From NCBI RefSeq assembly GCF_019264375.1, contig NZ_JAHVAI010000008.1, forward strand, positions 95,181 to 159,180: DNA of 64,000 nt. The letters are read 5' to 3'. The DNA is from Sedimentimonas flavescens (GTDB lineage Bacteria > Pseudomonadota > Alphaproteobacteria > Rhodobacterales > Rhodobacteraceae). Shown here in pieces: positions 54,228 to 64,000 of this stretch; within the stretch, counting starts at the first letter, position 1, and the number at the start of each line of letters is the position of its first letter. The translations under genes were made by a program, and so were the position numbers. The notes under the pieces are model-generated. The model made no database searches, was not told the DNA's origin, and was given only the letters and a program-made list of their open reading frames with translations.

Positions 54228-54299
54228 ATGAGCGACGAAACAAAGGGAGCGTTTAGTCCGATTCATAGAACATTGCCTGATCCGAATGAACCGGATTAG
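54228..54299 (+). CDS. Tiny ORF after the AIPR gene
   Basis: An ATG with a GGAAGACGAAG context encodes 23 residues ending at TAG (54297). If the amber codon is ignored the frame continues TPPEDIPSEE to a TAA at 54332, giving a proline- and acid-rich 33-residue peptide. The continuation looks so natural that a recent nonsense mutation or read-through is possible. It sits in a 357-bp gap that otherwise shows no feature. Confidence 0.3.
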   Translation: MSDETKGAFSPIHRTLPDPNEPD

Positions 54300-54547
54300 A
54301 CGCCGCCGGAAGACATTCCATCAGAAGAATAAATCAAAAAAGACAATTGTGAATAGACCGCGCGTGGTCACCTCCCAAGGTTGGGTCTCGCTTCAATTCA
54401 ACCGCCGACTCTGGTCTCAGCTGGATGAGCATCGGGGGGCACAGCAAGGAGCATTGAGGAATTGATAGGCATAAGTCTTAACATCTCGATAGAGTAACAC
54501 GTCGTCGGCAAGTCTTCACGTTTGATCGCTTGGGTGGCGGAAAGGCC

Positions 54548-56089
54548 TCAAGCAGTAAAACCCAATGCCGAAGCTAGTAGGGACGCCAGCTTTTTCGCGA
54601 GGAACGGCGGCACGGCGTTCCCAACCTGAACGTACTGCTGGGTCCGATTGCCCATGAACAGGTAGTCGTCAGGGAATGTCTGCAGGCGTGCAGCTTCACG
54701 CACCGTCAAGCTGCGGCACTGCGCGGGATCGGGATGGATGAAGTAATGACCATCCTTCGAGATGTGGCTCGTGACCGTGGTCGATGCCTCGTCCGCCAGC
54801 TGAACCCGGAAACGGTCATTGAAGACACCGCTGTGCCAGTTGCGGTGATCGGGGCTGAGCACCAGAGGAAAATCGGCGGCCTTCGGGCTGTAGCCACGGA
54901 CAGTCCCGAACACGGCAGCAAACAGGTAGCGGCCCAGATCCGACGCCATGTGCCCGCGCGTCTCGTGCTGGGCGATCGCGCGGAGTTCTGCTCGCTCGAT
55001 CCACTGGAGCAACTCATCGTTCGAACTGCCATAGCCATCCGGCAAACGTGTCGCCGCGCGAATGGTATGCGTATTGTCCTTTACTCGCTTGGAAACGGAC
55101 AGGAACGCTTCGCGAAGTGCACGGTTCTCCTGGCCCTTGGAGATCCCGGCCAGCAGCTTCGCGGCGTCGAGGACTTCTGCTCGCCAGGCAGCCGCGTCGT
55201 CAAGCCCGCGGCTGATGCCGCTTCGCAAGGCGGGCATAGTTTCGATGACATCGCGGACGGTCCGCTCAATCCCGGATACAGCGATCTCTCCATCGGCAGC
55301 GCGACCTGCGAGATCCGAACGGATGCCGACGATGATCACCCTGTGGCGACGCTGCGGGACTCCAAACTCCTCGGCGCGCACGATGAAATCCGCGGGATGT
55401 GACGCCTCCTGCAGGCTGGCCTTGCCATCCTCGACCCGGACGGCACGAAGTTCGTAGTGATGGGCGTGACCTGTGCCGAGAGAGGACAGGTCCTCCATCA
55501 GCATCTCGAAGACAAGTCGGCTCTCGACTGTGGACGAAAGCATGCCCTTGACGTTTTCCATAACGAATGCGGCCGGGCGAAGCTTGTCGAGAACCCGGAT
55601 GTATTCGCGAAAGAGATAGTGCCGCGCATCCTCTTCCGGGACATAGCCGACCTTGCCCTTCGACCGCGCCCGACCCACGAGGGAGTAGGCCTGACACGGC
55701 GGGCCGCCGATCAGGATCGTGTCGTCGCACCCCGACTTCAGTTTCTCGATGGCGGCATCGATCGCTGTTGCTGCGGCCTCGGTTCCGAGCTCTAGGCCGC
55801 GGGCTTCCTCGACGGCCAACTGCCAAGCAGACGCATCGACTTCCGACCAGTCCGGTTCAGAAGTTTCCCCCGCATGGAAATCGATGAACTGTTTCGGCAA
55901 GCTGCCATGACGCGACCGGCACGCGCGCAGAAACGCGCGCAGTGTCAGCGTCCGGTGCGCCGATGCCTCCTTCTCGACTGAGATGCCGATCCGGAACGGC
56001 GCGTGGCCATCCTCTACAAGGGATGCAAACCCCTCACCGAGTCCGCCGGGGCCGGCGAACAAATCAACGATGCCGAAAGTCGAAGGCAA
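54548..56089 (-). CDS. dcm: C5-cytosine DNA methyltransferase (Dcm-like)
   Basis: The 513-residue methyltransferase has all main motifs: I DLFAGPGGLGEGF (about residues 9-21), IV GGPPCQAYSL (about 127-136) with the catalytic Cys, VI FVMENVKGM, VIII PQRRHRVIIVG, and X VQVGNAVPPFLAKKL near the end. It transfers a methyl group from S-adenosylmethionine to C5 of cytosine at an unknown target. It is divergent from vsr with only 67 bp between, and convergent with the Mza-like operon. It may mark host DNA so that the operon spares it. Confidence 0.93.
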   Translation of the reverse strand: MPSTFGIVDLFAGPGGLGEGFASLVEDGHAPFRIGISVEKEASAHRTLTLRAFLRACRSRHGSLPKQFIDFHAGETSEPDWSEVDASAWQLAVEEARGLELGTEAAATAIDAAIEKLKSGCDDTILIGGPPCQAYSLVGRARSKGKVGYVPEEDARHYLFREYIRVLDKLRPAAFVMENVKGMLSSTVESRLVFEMLMEDLSSLGTGHAHHYELRAVRVEDGKASLQEASHPADFIVRAEEFGVPQRRHRVIIVGIRSDLAGRAADGEIAVSGIERTVRDVIETMPALRSGISRGLDDAAAWRAEVLDAAKLLAGISKGQENRALREAFLSVSKRVKDNTHTIRAATRLPDGYGSSNDELLQWIERAELRAIAQHETRGHMASDLGRYLFAAVFGTVRGYSPKAADFPLVLSPDHRNWHSGVFNDRFRVQLADEASTTVTSHISKDGHYFIHPDPAQCRSLTVREAARLQTFPDDYLFMGNRTQQYVQVGNAVPPFLAKKLASLLASALGFTA

Positions 56090-56156
56090 ATCAGACTCCT
56101 GACGAACTTCATTCAGCCGGTGTATACCAGGTTCAGGGACGAAAACCAGGACGCAT

Positions 56157-56654
56157 GTGACAGATATCGTCGATCAGCAGACCCGGTCCCGAATGATGGC
56201 AGGGATCAGGGGAAAGGACACGAAGCCCGAGCTAGCGCTGAGACGGGCGTTGCACGCGCGCGGTTTCCGATTCCGGCTCCATTCTAGGGCGGTCCACGGT
56301 CGACCGGACCTCGTTCTGCCGAAGTATCGTGCCATCGTCTTCGTGCATGGCTGTTTCTGGCATCGCCACGAGAGTTGCCGTTACGCTACCACGCCATCGA
56401 CACGCCAGGAGTTCTGGCAGGCCAAGTTCACTGCGAATGTCGCTCGGGACGAAGCAGTTCATGCAAAACTTCTGGAAGACGAGTGGCGCGTCGCAACTGT
56501 TTGGGAGTGCGCTCTTCGGAGGCTGGATCAGGTGAACGCCACCGCCGACCTTCTGTCAGCGTGGCTGCGGTCGAATGAGCGTCAGCTCCAGATCGGCGAC
56601 GAGGAGTTATCTTCTGTCATTCGAGCGGATGTAATTTCAGTTCCTGACACCTAG
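56157..56654 (+). CDS. vsr: Very-short-patch repair endonuclease Vsr
   Basis: This 165-residue endonuclease nicks T:G mismatches that arise from deamination of 5-methylcytosine. Catalytic and wedge residues fall at the same numbers as in E. coli Vsr: D51 in GRPDLVLP, F62, H64, W68 and H69 in VFVHGCFWH, plus Cys-zinc residues. The GTG start gives the standard N-terminus (MTDIVDQQTRSRMMAGIRGK). Its presence confirms that the divergent methyltransferase makes 5-methylcytosine in vivo. Confidence 0.94.
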   Translation: MTDIVDQQTRSRMMAGIRGKDTKPELALRRALHARGFRFRLHSRAVHGRPDLVLPKYRAIVFVHGCFWHRHESCRYATTPSTRQEFWQAKFTANVARDEAVHAKLLEDEWRVATVWECALRRLDQVNATADLLSAWLRSNERQLQIGDEELSSVIRADVISVPDT

Positions 56655-56694
56655 CCATGCCAGAGTCCCCTGAACACCTTGGCGCCCGGCCCGT

Positions 56695-57648
56695 TTGGCG
56701 TATCAATGGCTTGAGCGGTTATGGAGTGAAAATGTGCTGAACCCGAGGGACGATACGGGCCGGGAGCTCGATGCGAAATTTACGCTCGAGAAGCTGCCGG
56801 ATGGATTTGCCCTCACAGTGGAGTCTCGGGGCGGGTCAGACCATGGCCCGAACCCCAGCCGGAACAAGAATTACATCGATGGAATGCTTCTGCACCTGAA
56901 GCGCATGGCCGAGCATGACATGCGCCTCGACGAGATCCAGGTGGCTAGCGCGAAGGCGCTAGGGCTGCCTGAATCTGAACGCGTTGTCTGGCCTGAGGGC
57001 TACCCACGGCCACTTAGAATGGCTGCAGTGAGCGACTTCAATGAACTGCGCCTCGCAATCGGCCGCCAATCCGCCGCGTTTCAGAACACGTCGAACTCCA
57101 CCGGCAATAACAGCAAGAGAATGAAGCTCATTGTGCGCTCGCAAGAAGCGGCCGCCATGCCAATGGATCAGCTCGAGGGTATCTTCACGGGACGCAACGG
57201 TGGGTCGGTTTGGACGGAAGCCCCAACGTCGGATGAGGAAGAGCTCCACAAGCGTGTGGCCAACGCGCGCCGCAAGGCAAGACGTTCGTCCGCGCAGGGC
57301 AAGACACCTCCTGAAGGACAGAATGACGTCAAGCGGGCGAGTGGTTCATCGGAACGCTTTCTCCGGGATCCGAACGTAATCGCGTGGGTGCTTGAACAGG
57401 CCGCCGGGTCCTGTGAGGCCTGCGGTGACAAAGCCCCGTTCCAGCGCGACGACGGCGAACCGTATTTGGAGGTACACCATGTGCGCCCGCTGGCAGAGGG
57501 CGGGCCAGACACCGTCGACAATGCGGTTGGCTGCTGCCCGAACTGCCATCGCCATCTGCATCACGGCTCAGGACGGGGCAATCTCAGGCAATCCCTGCTC
57601 GAGCGCCTCGGCCGTCTGAAGGACTGGCCGCAGAAGCCCATCGCCTGA
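56695..57648 (+). CDS. HNH endonuclease, possibly frameshifted at 5' end
   Basis: The 317-residue frame has a C-terminal HNH nuclease (CEACGDKAPF, LEVHHVRPLAEGGPDTVDNA, CCPNCHRHLHH) with two zinc Cys pairs, and an N-terminal PUA/EVE-like region (SRGGSDHGPNPSRNKNYIDG). The only start in frame is TTG at 56695 without a ribosome site. An ATG at 56657, 2 bp after vsr, opens a different frame (PESPEHLGARPVWRINGLSG) that ends at 56738 and reads like the true N-terminus, implying a one-base indel near 56730. HNH nucleases beside Dcm/Vsr often recognise modified or unmodified sites. Confidence 0.75.
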   Translation: MAYQWLERLWSENVLNPRDDTGRELDAKFTLEKLPDGFALTVESRGGSDHGPNPSRNKNYIDGMLLHLKRMAEHDMRLDEIQVASAKALGLPESERVVWPEGYPRPLRMAAVSDFNELRLAIGRQSAAFQNTSNSTGNNSKRMKLIVRSQEAAAMPMDQLEGIFTGRNGGSVWTEAPTSDEEELHKRVANARRKARRSSAQGKTPPEGQNDVKRASGSSERFLRDPNVIAWVLEQAAGSCEACGDKAPFQRDDGEPYLEVHHVRPLAEGGPDTVDNAVGCCPNCHRHLHHGSGRGNLRQSLLERLGRLKDWPQKPIA

Positions 57649-58338
57649 CCACGGTCGTTCCGTTCGGCACAAACCGCCTGCTCATGCAGGCCGCTGTGCT
57701 GGCGTTGACGTTGTCCGTAGGCGTCGAGCCGAAGAGGTGGGTGCCATCCACGGGCACGACGAAGCGGTATTTGGCGGCGTCTAACGCGCCTTGGTCGTTG
57801 CAGTCCGCCTCGTTGAGGCCGATCTACACACCCGCCCTGCTCATGCATCACTGCGTAGTCGGTCAACATCTCCACGACCGCCGCCTCCGGCAAAAGGGCC
57901 ATTTCCTCGGCCGACTGCGCCTGAAACTCTCGGCTGCACTCAACGACCGGCGGACACGCACCGAGGCCAGCGAAGTCAGAAGCGCCCGTCGCGCAACATT
58001 AAGGTCCTGTCGGCTCACCTTGCGTTATCAGACAGGGATCGTGACATCCGGGGACGAGGTGACCTTCCCGAAGCTGTTCGTGAGCGACGCAAGCGGAAAG
58101 ATCGGGCTCGTCGGCTACCCAGAACGCGCGCACCCTCCGACGACGCGGGCAAGCTATCGCTCCCGTGCCTTTGCCCTCACGAAGGCGATCGTCCACTTCC
58201 TCGTCGATCTTGGACCCACCTGGAAGCCTCGCGAAGCGTCTTTTGTGCGGGCACGGAATTAATTGTGTGACATCCGATCGGCGCATAGGCTTCGTTTGCA
58301 CATTGATGCGTTTGGCGATGAGCTGACGACAGGAGCAT
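57649..58338. other. Degraded region with a gene remnant
   Basis: On the minus strand, frames between about 57902 and 57640 read EEMALLPEAAVVEMLTDYAV, then after a shift NEADCNDQGALDAAKYRFVV and DGTHLFGSTPTDN. They resemble one protein fragment with a frameshift that I cannot name. The two long plus-strand frames have no ribosome site or motif. The rest shows nothing recognisable. Confidence 0.35.
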
Positions 58339-58914
58339 ATGTCGACGATCGAGCAGGAATACTGGACCCTGGTTGAGGCGGCGGCCTGGGTCGTCTTTCG
58401 GGACATGTCGCTTGTGGCGCAGTTCGCGCCGCCGAACGAGGAAGACTGGAAGGCCTTCATGTTCTACCCGTCGATGCGTGGAGAGTATCCCGAGCGCGGC
58501 AGCGTCGGCGATCTCTTCAATGCTCTGCAAAGTGGTCACCTGGTTGCGTTCGGGCGTCGCTCGACACCCGATGCCGCCTTCGAGGAGATCCCTCGCATCG
58601 AGTGGAGCGATCTGATCCACGATGTCGAGGGACCGTATCGTCGACTCGCGAGCGGTCAGAAGGTGGTACCCTGGCTCGGCATTCGGGTCCTGCGGGCCGA
58701 TACGGAACGTCTCTGGCGTCGCCCCAGCGAGGTGCAGGGTCGATCCCGGTTCGACAAGGCGTGGTTTCAGCGAACCTACGCAGAACTCCGAACAAAACAG
58801 CCGGGTCTTTCGCAGAACGAACTGATCTTGGAACTCCAAGGGGCATTCCAAGACGAGACTGGCCGGGAGCCCCCCTCCCGGACAAGCATCCAGCGCTACA
58901 TCAAAGATCTCTAA
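58339..58914 (+). CDS. Hypothetical island protein near excisionase
   Basis: This 191-residue soluble protein is preceded by GACAGGAG. It has the segment VEAAAWVVFRDMSLVAQFAP and a C-terminal helix-turn-helix-like end (GLSQNELILELQGAFQDETG, then PSRTSIQRYIKDL). The ending resembles proteins found next to integrases in alphaproteobacterial islands. A DNA-binding role in island maintenance is possible; no family is named. Confidence 0.65.
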   Translation: MSTIEQEYWTLVEAAAWVVFRDMSLVAQFAPPNEEDWKAFMFYPSMRGEYPERGSVGDLFNALQSGHLVAFGRRSTPDAAFEEIPRIEWSDLIHDVEGPYRRLASGQKVVPWLGIRVLRADTERLWRRPSEVQGRSRFDKAWFQRTYAELRTKQPGLSQNELILELQGAFQDETGREPPSRTSIQRYIKDL

Positions 58915-59018
58915 GGCGTTAGCTCGGCAGCAGCCCAGGTCCAGGTGGGCCGATCGCGGGCTGACGGGCCAGGTCCTGGTCACCGATATCCTCTGCTGTA
59001 CCGCAAGAGGATGCTTCG

Positions 59019-59195
59019 ATGGGCGAGCCCCGCCACAGCCAGCACGACGATGACACAAGCGCCACGCAGGATCCCCTGCGCGCGCTGGTGCGTCTGTTGG
59101 CGCGGCGGACCGCCGAAGAGTTCGTTGCCTCCGCGCGGCCAGACCTGACCGAGGAAAACCCCAGCGATGCGTTCCCGCCCCGCAACCACCCCTGA
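59019..59195 (+). CDS. Small protein overlapping the excisionase-like gene
   Basis: A 58-residue acidic protein with AAGAGG 8 bp before its ATG. It contains an amphipathic helix (PLRALVRLLARRTAEEFVAS). It overlaps the next start by 29 bp in another frame, the compact layout typical of integration modules. Function unknown; a helper of the recombinases is possible. Confidence 0.5.
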   Translation: MGEPRHSQHDDDTSATQDPLRALVRLLARRTAEEFVASARPDLTEENPSDAFPPRNHP

Positions 59196-59361
59196 ACAAC
59201 TGCTCACCATACCCGAAGCCGCCGAGCTTCTGCGGGTTTCGATCAAGTCAATCCGCCGCTGGATCGAGAGTGGAGAACTGTCCGCCGCAAAGCTCGGCAA
59301 CCAGTGGCGCATCCGCCCCCAGGACCTCGATCGCTTCGTTCGCGACCGGTTGGAGCGTTGA
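59167..59361 (+). CDS. Excisionase-family (HTH_17) DNA-binding protein
   Basis: This 64-residue protein consists of a MerR/excisionase-type helix-turn-helix (LLTIPEAAELLRVSIKSIRR, then WIESGELSAAKLGNQWRIRP). Such small factors direct recombination toward excision or switch integration modules. It precedes the three recombinase genes by 167 bp, with a small gap containing no other supported gene. Confidence 0.8.
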   Translation: MRSRPATTPEQLLTIPEAAELLRVSIKSIRRWIESGELSAAKLGNQWRIRPQDLDRFVRDRLER

Positions 59362-59527
59362 CCATGGAAGGCCAAGAATGTCCATCCACGACAATGCCTT
59401 ATCGGAACGTCGGGACAACGGACCCGAGCAATCGGAGCCGGATTGTTGTGCTACGTTGTCCCGAAGAAGACGCCCTGACCACCCGAGTTTGCCCGTGTCC
59501 ATCGTTGACCAATGTGGAGCCTGCCCG

Positions 59528-61237
59528 ATGACCTGCCAACCCAGTGAGAACCCGTTTGTCAGCCCCGAGAGCCTGATGATGAGCCAGGTCCTGACCAAGC
59601 TCGATGAGCTCCAGATCCCGGCCATGCGGTGTCGCGATCTCAAATCCGCGGTGCGCAGCGTCTGCCGCCTGATCGATCGCGCGCCCGAGGAGGTCCCGGC
59701 CAATATCAACTGGGTGCAGATCCGCCTGCGCCGTATCCATCCCGTGCAGGCTGGCATCTCCGAGAAGCGCCTGAAGAACATTCGCTCGGACGTGCTGAAG
59801 GCGCTCGAACTCTGCGGCGCATCGCGCGCCCGGGCAGACTGGTTGCGCGAGCCGTCGACCGAATGGGCACATCTGCTCGAGAGCGTGCCCACCAAACCTG
59901 ACGCCTGGAAGCTCACACAACTCGCCCAATTCTGTACGGCACTCGGTGTTCAACCTGATGCCGTCGAGGACGCGCATATCGCCGGCTTGCTAGCGGCCCT
60001 GACACGCGAGACTTTCACGGACAAGCCGGAGGCCAAGGTGGGCGCCATCGTCTCGGTCTGGAACCGTCTGCACAAGACACTGCCGGACTGGCCCTCGCCG
60101 CCCCTCACCTATCCGCGCCAGAGAGAGCCCTGGACCTTTCCGCTGGAGCGCTTTCCAGAAAGCTTCCAGACAGATGTCGAGCGTTGGATCGACCGCCTCG
60201 CCAATCCCGATCCGTTGTCCGGCGATGGCCCGGCAAGGCCACTCCGACCGGCGAGCATCGAGCGGTGGCGCTTCATGATCCGGGAGATGGCCTCCGCAAT
60301 CGTGCGCGGCGCCTCCATTTCCATGGAAGAGATGCACGATCTCGGCTGCCTGGTCGATCTTGATCGGATCAAAGCGGGCCTGCGCTTCCTGCTGGACCGT
60401 TTCGGCGGCAAGCCGACAGAAGCGATCCACGGCCTCGCAATCGGGATGAAGTCCCTCGCCAAGTATCACGTCAAGGTCGACACCGAGCACCTCGAAGCGC
60501 TTGCAGGCCTCTGCAAACGCCTGAACCTGGACGTCGACGGTCTGCGGGCCAAGAACCAGGCGCGGCTCGAACAGCTCGAAGATGAGGAGAACCTCGCACT
60601 CCTGCTGGATCTTCCACGCCAGCTGCGTAAACGCGTCGAAGGCCGCGATCTGCGCGAGCATCGACACGCCCTCATGATCCAGGCCGCGCTCTGCATCGAG
60701 ATCCTGCTGCACGCACCCATGCGGATGGGTAATCTGAGCCGCCTCAGCCTCGAGCGACACATTCGCCGCGCTCGGGTCAAGGGTGAGGCCTGCCTCCTGA
60801 TCACGATCCCGGGCGCGGAGGTGAAGAACAATCGCGACCTGTCCTTCGAACTGACGGGCGACGCGCTCGAACTGTTCGACCTCTACATGAGCCAGCACCG
60901 CCCCGTTCTGTTGCAGGAGCCCTCCGAGTTCCTCTTCCCGGCACGGGACGGCAGCCCCAAACGCGTGCATGCCCTGTCGGCACTGATCAAGAAGACGATC
61001 CATGAGCAGACCGGCCTCGACATTCACCCCCATCTGTTTCGGAGCATCGCCGGAAAGATCCACTGCATGATCCACCCCGGCGATTTCGCGACGCTTGGAC
61101 ACGCCATTGGCGACACTCTGCAAACCGCCATGAAGGCCTATGCGCAGTTCGAGCAGAAGAATGCCGTCAAGCACTACCAGGCCTCAGTGACTGCAGCGCG
61201 CCAGCAGTTGACCAAGAAGAGGATCGCACGTGGCTGA
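59528..61237 (+). CDS. Tyrosine recombinase A
   Basis: This 569-residue protein has a C-terminal tyrosine-recombinase domain: first Arg in APMRMGNLSRLSL, HxxR in IHPHLFRSIAGKIH, His in TLGHAIGDTLQTAMKAYAQF with the nucleophilic Tyr as the probable last motif. The N-terminal 350 residues form an extended DNA-binding part, longer than in XerC-like proteins. The ATG at 59528 is chosen (GGAG 8 bp upstream); the longer frame starts inside the excisionase gene and reads as low-complexity shadow. It overlaps recombinase B by 8 bp. Confidence 0.88.
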   Translation: MTCQPSENPFVSPESLMMSQVLTKLDELQIPAMRCRDLKSAVRSVCRLIDRAPEEVPANINWVQIRLRRIHPVQAGISEKRLKNIRSDVLKALELCGASRARADWLREPSTEWAHLLESVPTKPDAWKLTQLAQFCTALGVQPDAVEDAHIAGLLAALTRETFTDKPEAKVGAIVSVWNRLHKTLPDWPSPPLTYPRQREPWTFPLERFPESFQTDVERWIDRLANPDPLSGDGPARPLRPASIERWRFMIREMASAIVRGASISMEEMHDLGCLVDLDRIKAGLRFLLDRFGGKPTEAIHGLAIGMKSLAKYHVKVDTEHLEALAGLCKRLNLDVDGLRAKNQARLEQLEDEENLALLLDLPRQLRKRVEGRDLREHRHALMIQAALCIEILLHAPMRMGNLSRLSLERHIRRARVKGEACLLITIPGAEVKNNRDLSFELTGDALELFDLYMSQHRPVLLQEPSEFLFPARDGSPKRVHALSALIKKTIHEQTGLDIHPHLFRSIAGKIHCMIHPGDFATLGHAIGDTLQTAMKAYAQFEQKNAVKHYQASVTAARQQLTKKRIARG

Positions 61238-62320
61238 TCATCTCCAACCCTTCGAAGACCCTGCACGCCGCTGCCTGCAGCTCCAGTTCTGGCCCGAGGC
61301 CGATCGTCGTGCCTGGGATGCCGCCTTGGCTGCCGGCGATCTGCTCGAAGGCACCGTTGGCCCCGGCCATCACTGGCGAGAAGAGACCCGAGAGAAGTAT
61401 CGCAAGGGCTATGGCCGCTGGCTCACCTACCTGATCCGGGCGGGACTGATGTCAAATGGGCAACGTCCCGCCGAGCGCGTGACAGCAGAGCATGTGCGCG
61501 GCTACATCACGGAACTCCATGCACAAGAACTCGCCAGTTGGACGATCTGGGGGCGTCTGGCAGAACTCCTTGCCGCCATACAGGCCATGGCGCCCGAAGA
61601 GGATTTCCGGTGGCTGCGCAAGGTTGCTCGGTTCCATGAGCAAGGCACCGTAGATCGTCGCAACAAGCTGCAGCGGCTTCAGCCGGCGCACGAGATCCTC
61701 GACTGGGCCCTTGGACGCATGGACGAGGTGACACGCAATCCCCCAATGCGCGATGCCGCCGGGGCCTATCGGGACGCGCTGATGGTCGCCCTGCTCAGCA
61801 TTTGTCCCGTCAGGCTTGGGAACTTCAGCGCGATCGAGATCGATCGCCACCTGCAGCGCGACGCATCGGGGTACCGTCTGCGTTTCGCCGGGCCCGAGAC
61901 GAAGACCGGCCATCCGTTTTCTGCACCAATCGCTGATACCCTTACCGAGCAGATCGATCACTATCTCACTGTCGTGCGGCCGATCCTGCTCGAGGGAAGG
62001 GAGAACCCACGGCTTTGGATCACACGTTACGGAGCCCCGATGAAGCCCAAATCCATTCACGCCGCGATCACCCGAACGACCGAGCGTGCCTTCGGACGAT
62101 CGATCAATCCGCACCTGTTTCGCGACTGCGCCGCCACCTTTGTTGCTCTCGAAGATCCGAAGCATGTCGGGATCGCCTCCCCGCTCTTGGGGCACATTGA
62201 CCCAAGAGCCGCGGAATCGCACTACATTCAGGCCAACCAGATCGTCGCCGGTCGCCGCATTAGGAACTCGGTGGCGAAGCTGCGCAAACGCTTGGCCCAG
62301 ACGAAGAAGAGGAACGCATC

Positions 62321-62324
<4 letters not shown>
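61230..62324 (+). CDS. Tyrosine recombinase B
   Basis: The 364-residue recombinase has the full set: Arg in ICPVRLGNFSAIEI, Lys in GPETKTGHPFSAP, HxxR in INPHLFRDCAAT, and His/Tyr in LLGHIDPRAAESHYIQANQ. It is more standard in size than recombinase A. It overlaps A by 8 bp and the serine recombinase by 4 bp, so all three are expressed from one message. Paired tyrosine recombinases may act as a heteromer. Confidence 0.9.

Positions 62325-64000
<1,676 letters not shown>

Noticed and set aside
43405..56654. BREX, DISARM or Dnd defence system
   Set aside because: No PglX, PglZ, BrxL, DrmA/B or Dnd proteins are present; the gene set fits Mza-type MORC-Z1-DUF4420-AIPR.
57684..58270. Two long overlapping plus-strand frames
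   Set aside because: Arg-rich composition, no ribosome sites, mutually overlapping; the minus strand shows a better but broken gene fragment there.

Overview
The window is high-GC DNA from an alphaproteobacterium, most likely of the Rhodobacteraceae/Paracoccus group. This rests on an acuR-acuI acrylate pair, a GcrA-type DNA-binding domain, a DUF2125-like protein, and an initiator tRNA with an A-U/G-C/G-C anticodon stem. No species can be named from the sequence alone.

The first 15.2 kb looks like ordinary chromosome. It holds a four-gene dynamin-like GTPase operon cut by the left edge (1-3781), then acuR-acuI and an AhpD-like gene (3857-6113). Two divergent operons for peptidoglycan-type amino sugars follow. 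The leftward one (11273 to 6172) has murQ and a four-gene sugar ABC importer. The rightward one (11433-15241) has a BadF-type kinase, a GntR regulator, an SIS deaminase and nagA. Together they would import GlcNAc/MurNAc-type sugars and bring them to fructose-6-phosphate.

From 15.3 to 21.2 kb is a scrapyard of mobile DNA. It contains an IS6-family remnant, two decayed AraC-type paralogues, an intact IS5-family element (16439-17487), two IS3-family remnants and a low-GC membrane protein gene. Two copies of a 21-bp repeat (17674 and 20827) contain the last 12 bp of the initiator tRNA gene, which lies intact at 63924-64000. On the minus strand each of the three copies is followed by a hairpin resembling a tRNA terminator. 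I read this as two successive integrations at the 3' end of tRNA-fMet: a decayed element at about 17.7-20.8 kb and a 43-kb island at 20.85-63.92 kb.

The island ends at the tRNA with two overlapping tyrosine recombinases and a large serine recombinase whose last codons lie inside the tRNA gene. Its cargo includes a metallophosphoesterase, a broken SbcD-like gene and a metK operon preceded by a candidate structured RNA. It also has a roughly 2,490-residue protein combining a cold-shock domain, a DEDD exonuclease, a RecQ helicase and a UvrD-type helicase. A VWA/MerR pair, a secreted nuclease and a WYL regulator follow.

The centrepiece is a tightly overlapping operon at 43405-54190: a small winged-helix-like protein, a 1071-residue ankyrin + GcrA-like x3 + sigma-70 fusion, a MORC/MutL ATPase, a Z1 helicase, a DUF4420 nuclease and an AIPR protein. 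The last four correspond to the Mza (MutL, Z1, DUF, AIPR) anti-phage/restriction family. A divergent C5-cytosine methyltransferase, Vsr and an HNH nuclease sit beside them. The fusion of sigma-70 to GcrA-like domains is the most unusual object here: GcrA is known as a methylation-sensitive partner of sigma-70, so a methylation-gated sigma factor driving a defence operon is a reasonable hypothesis.
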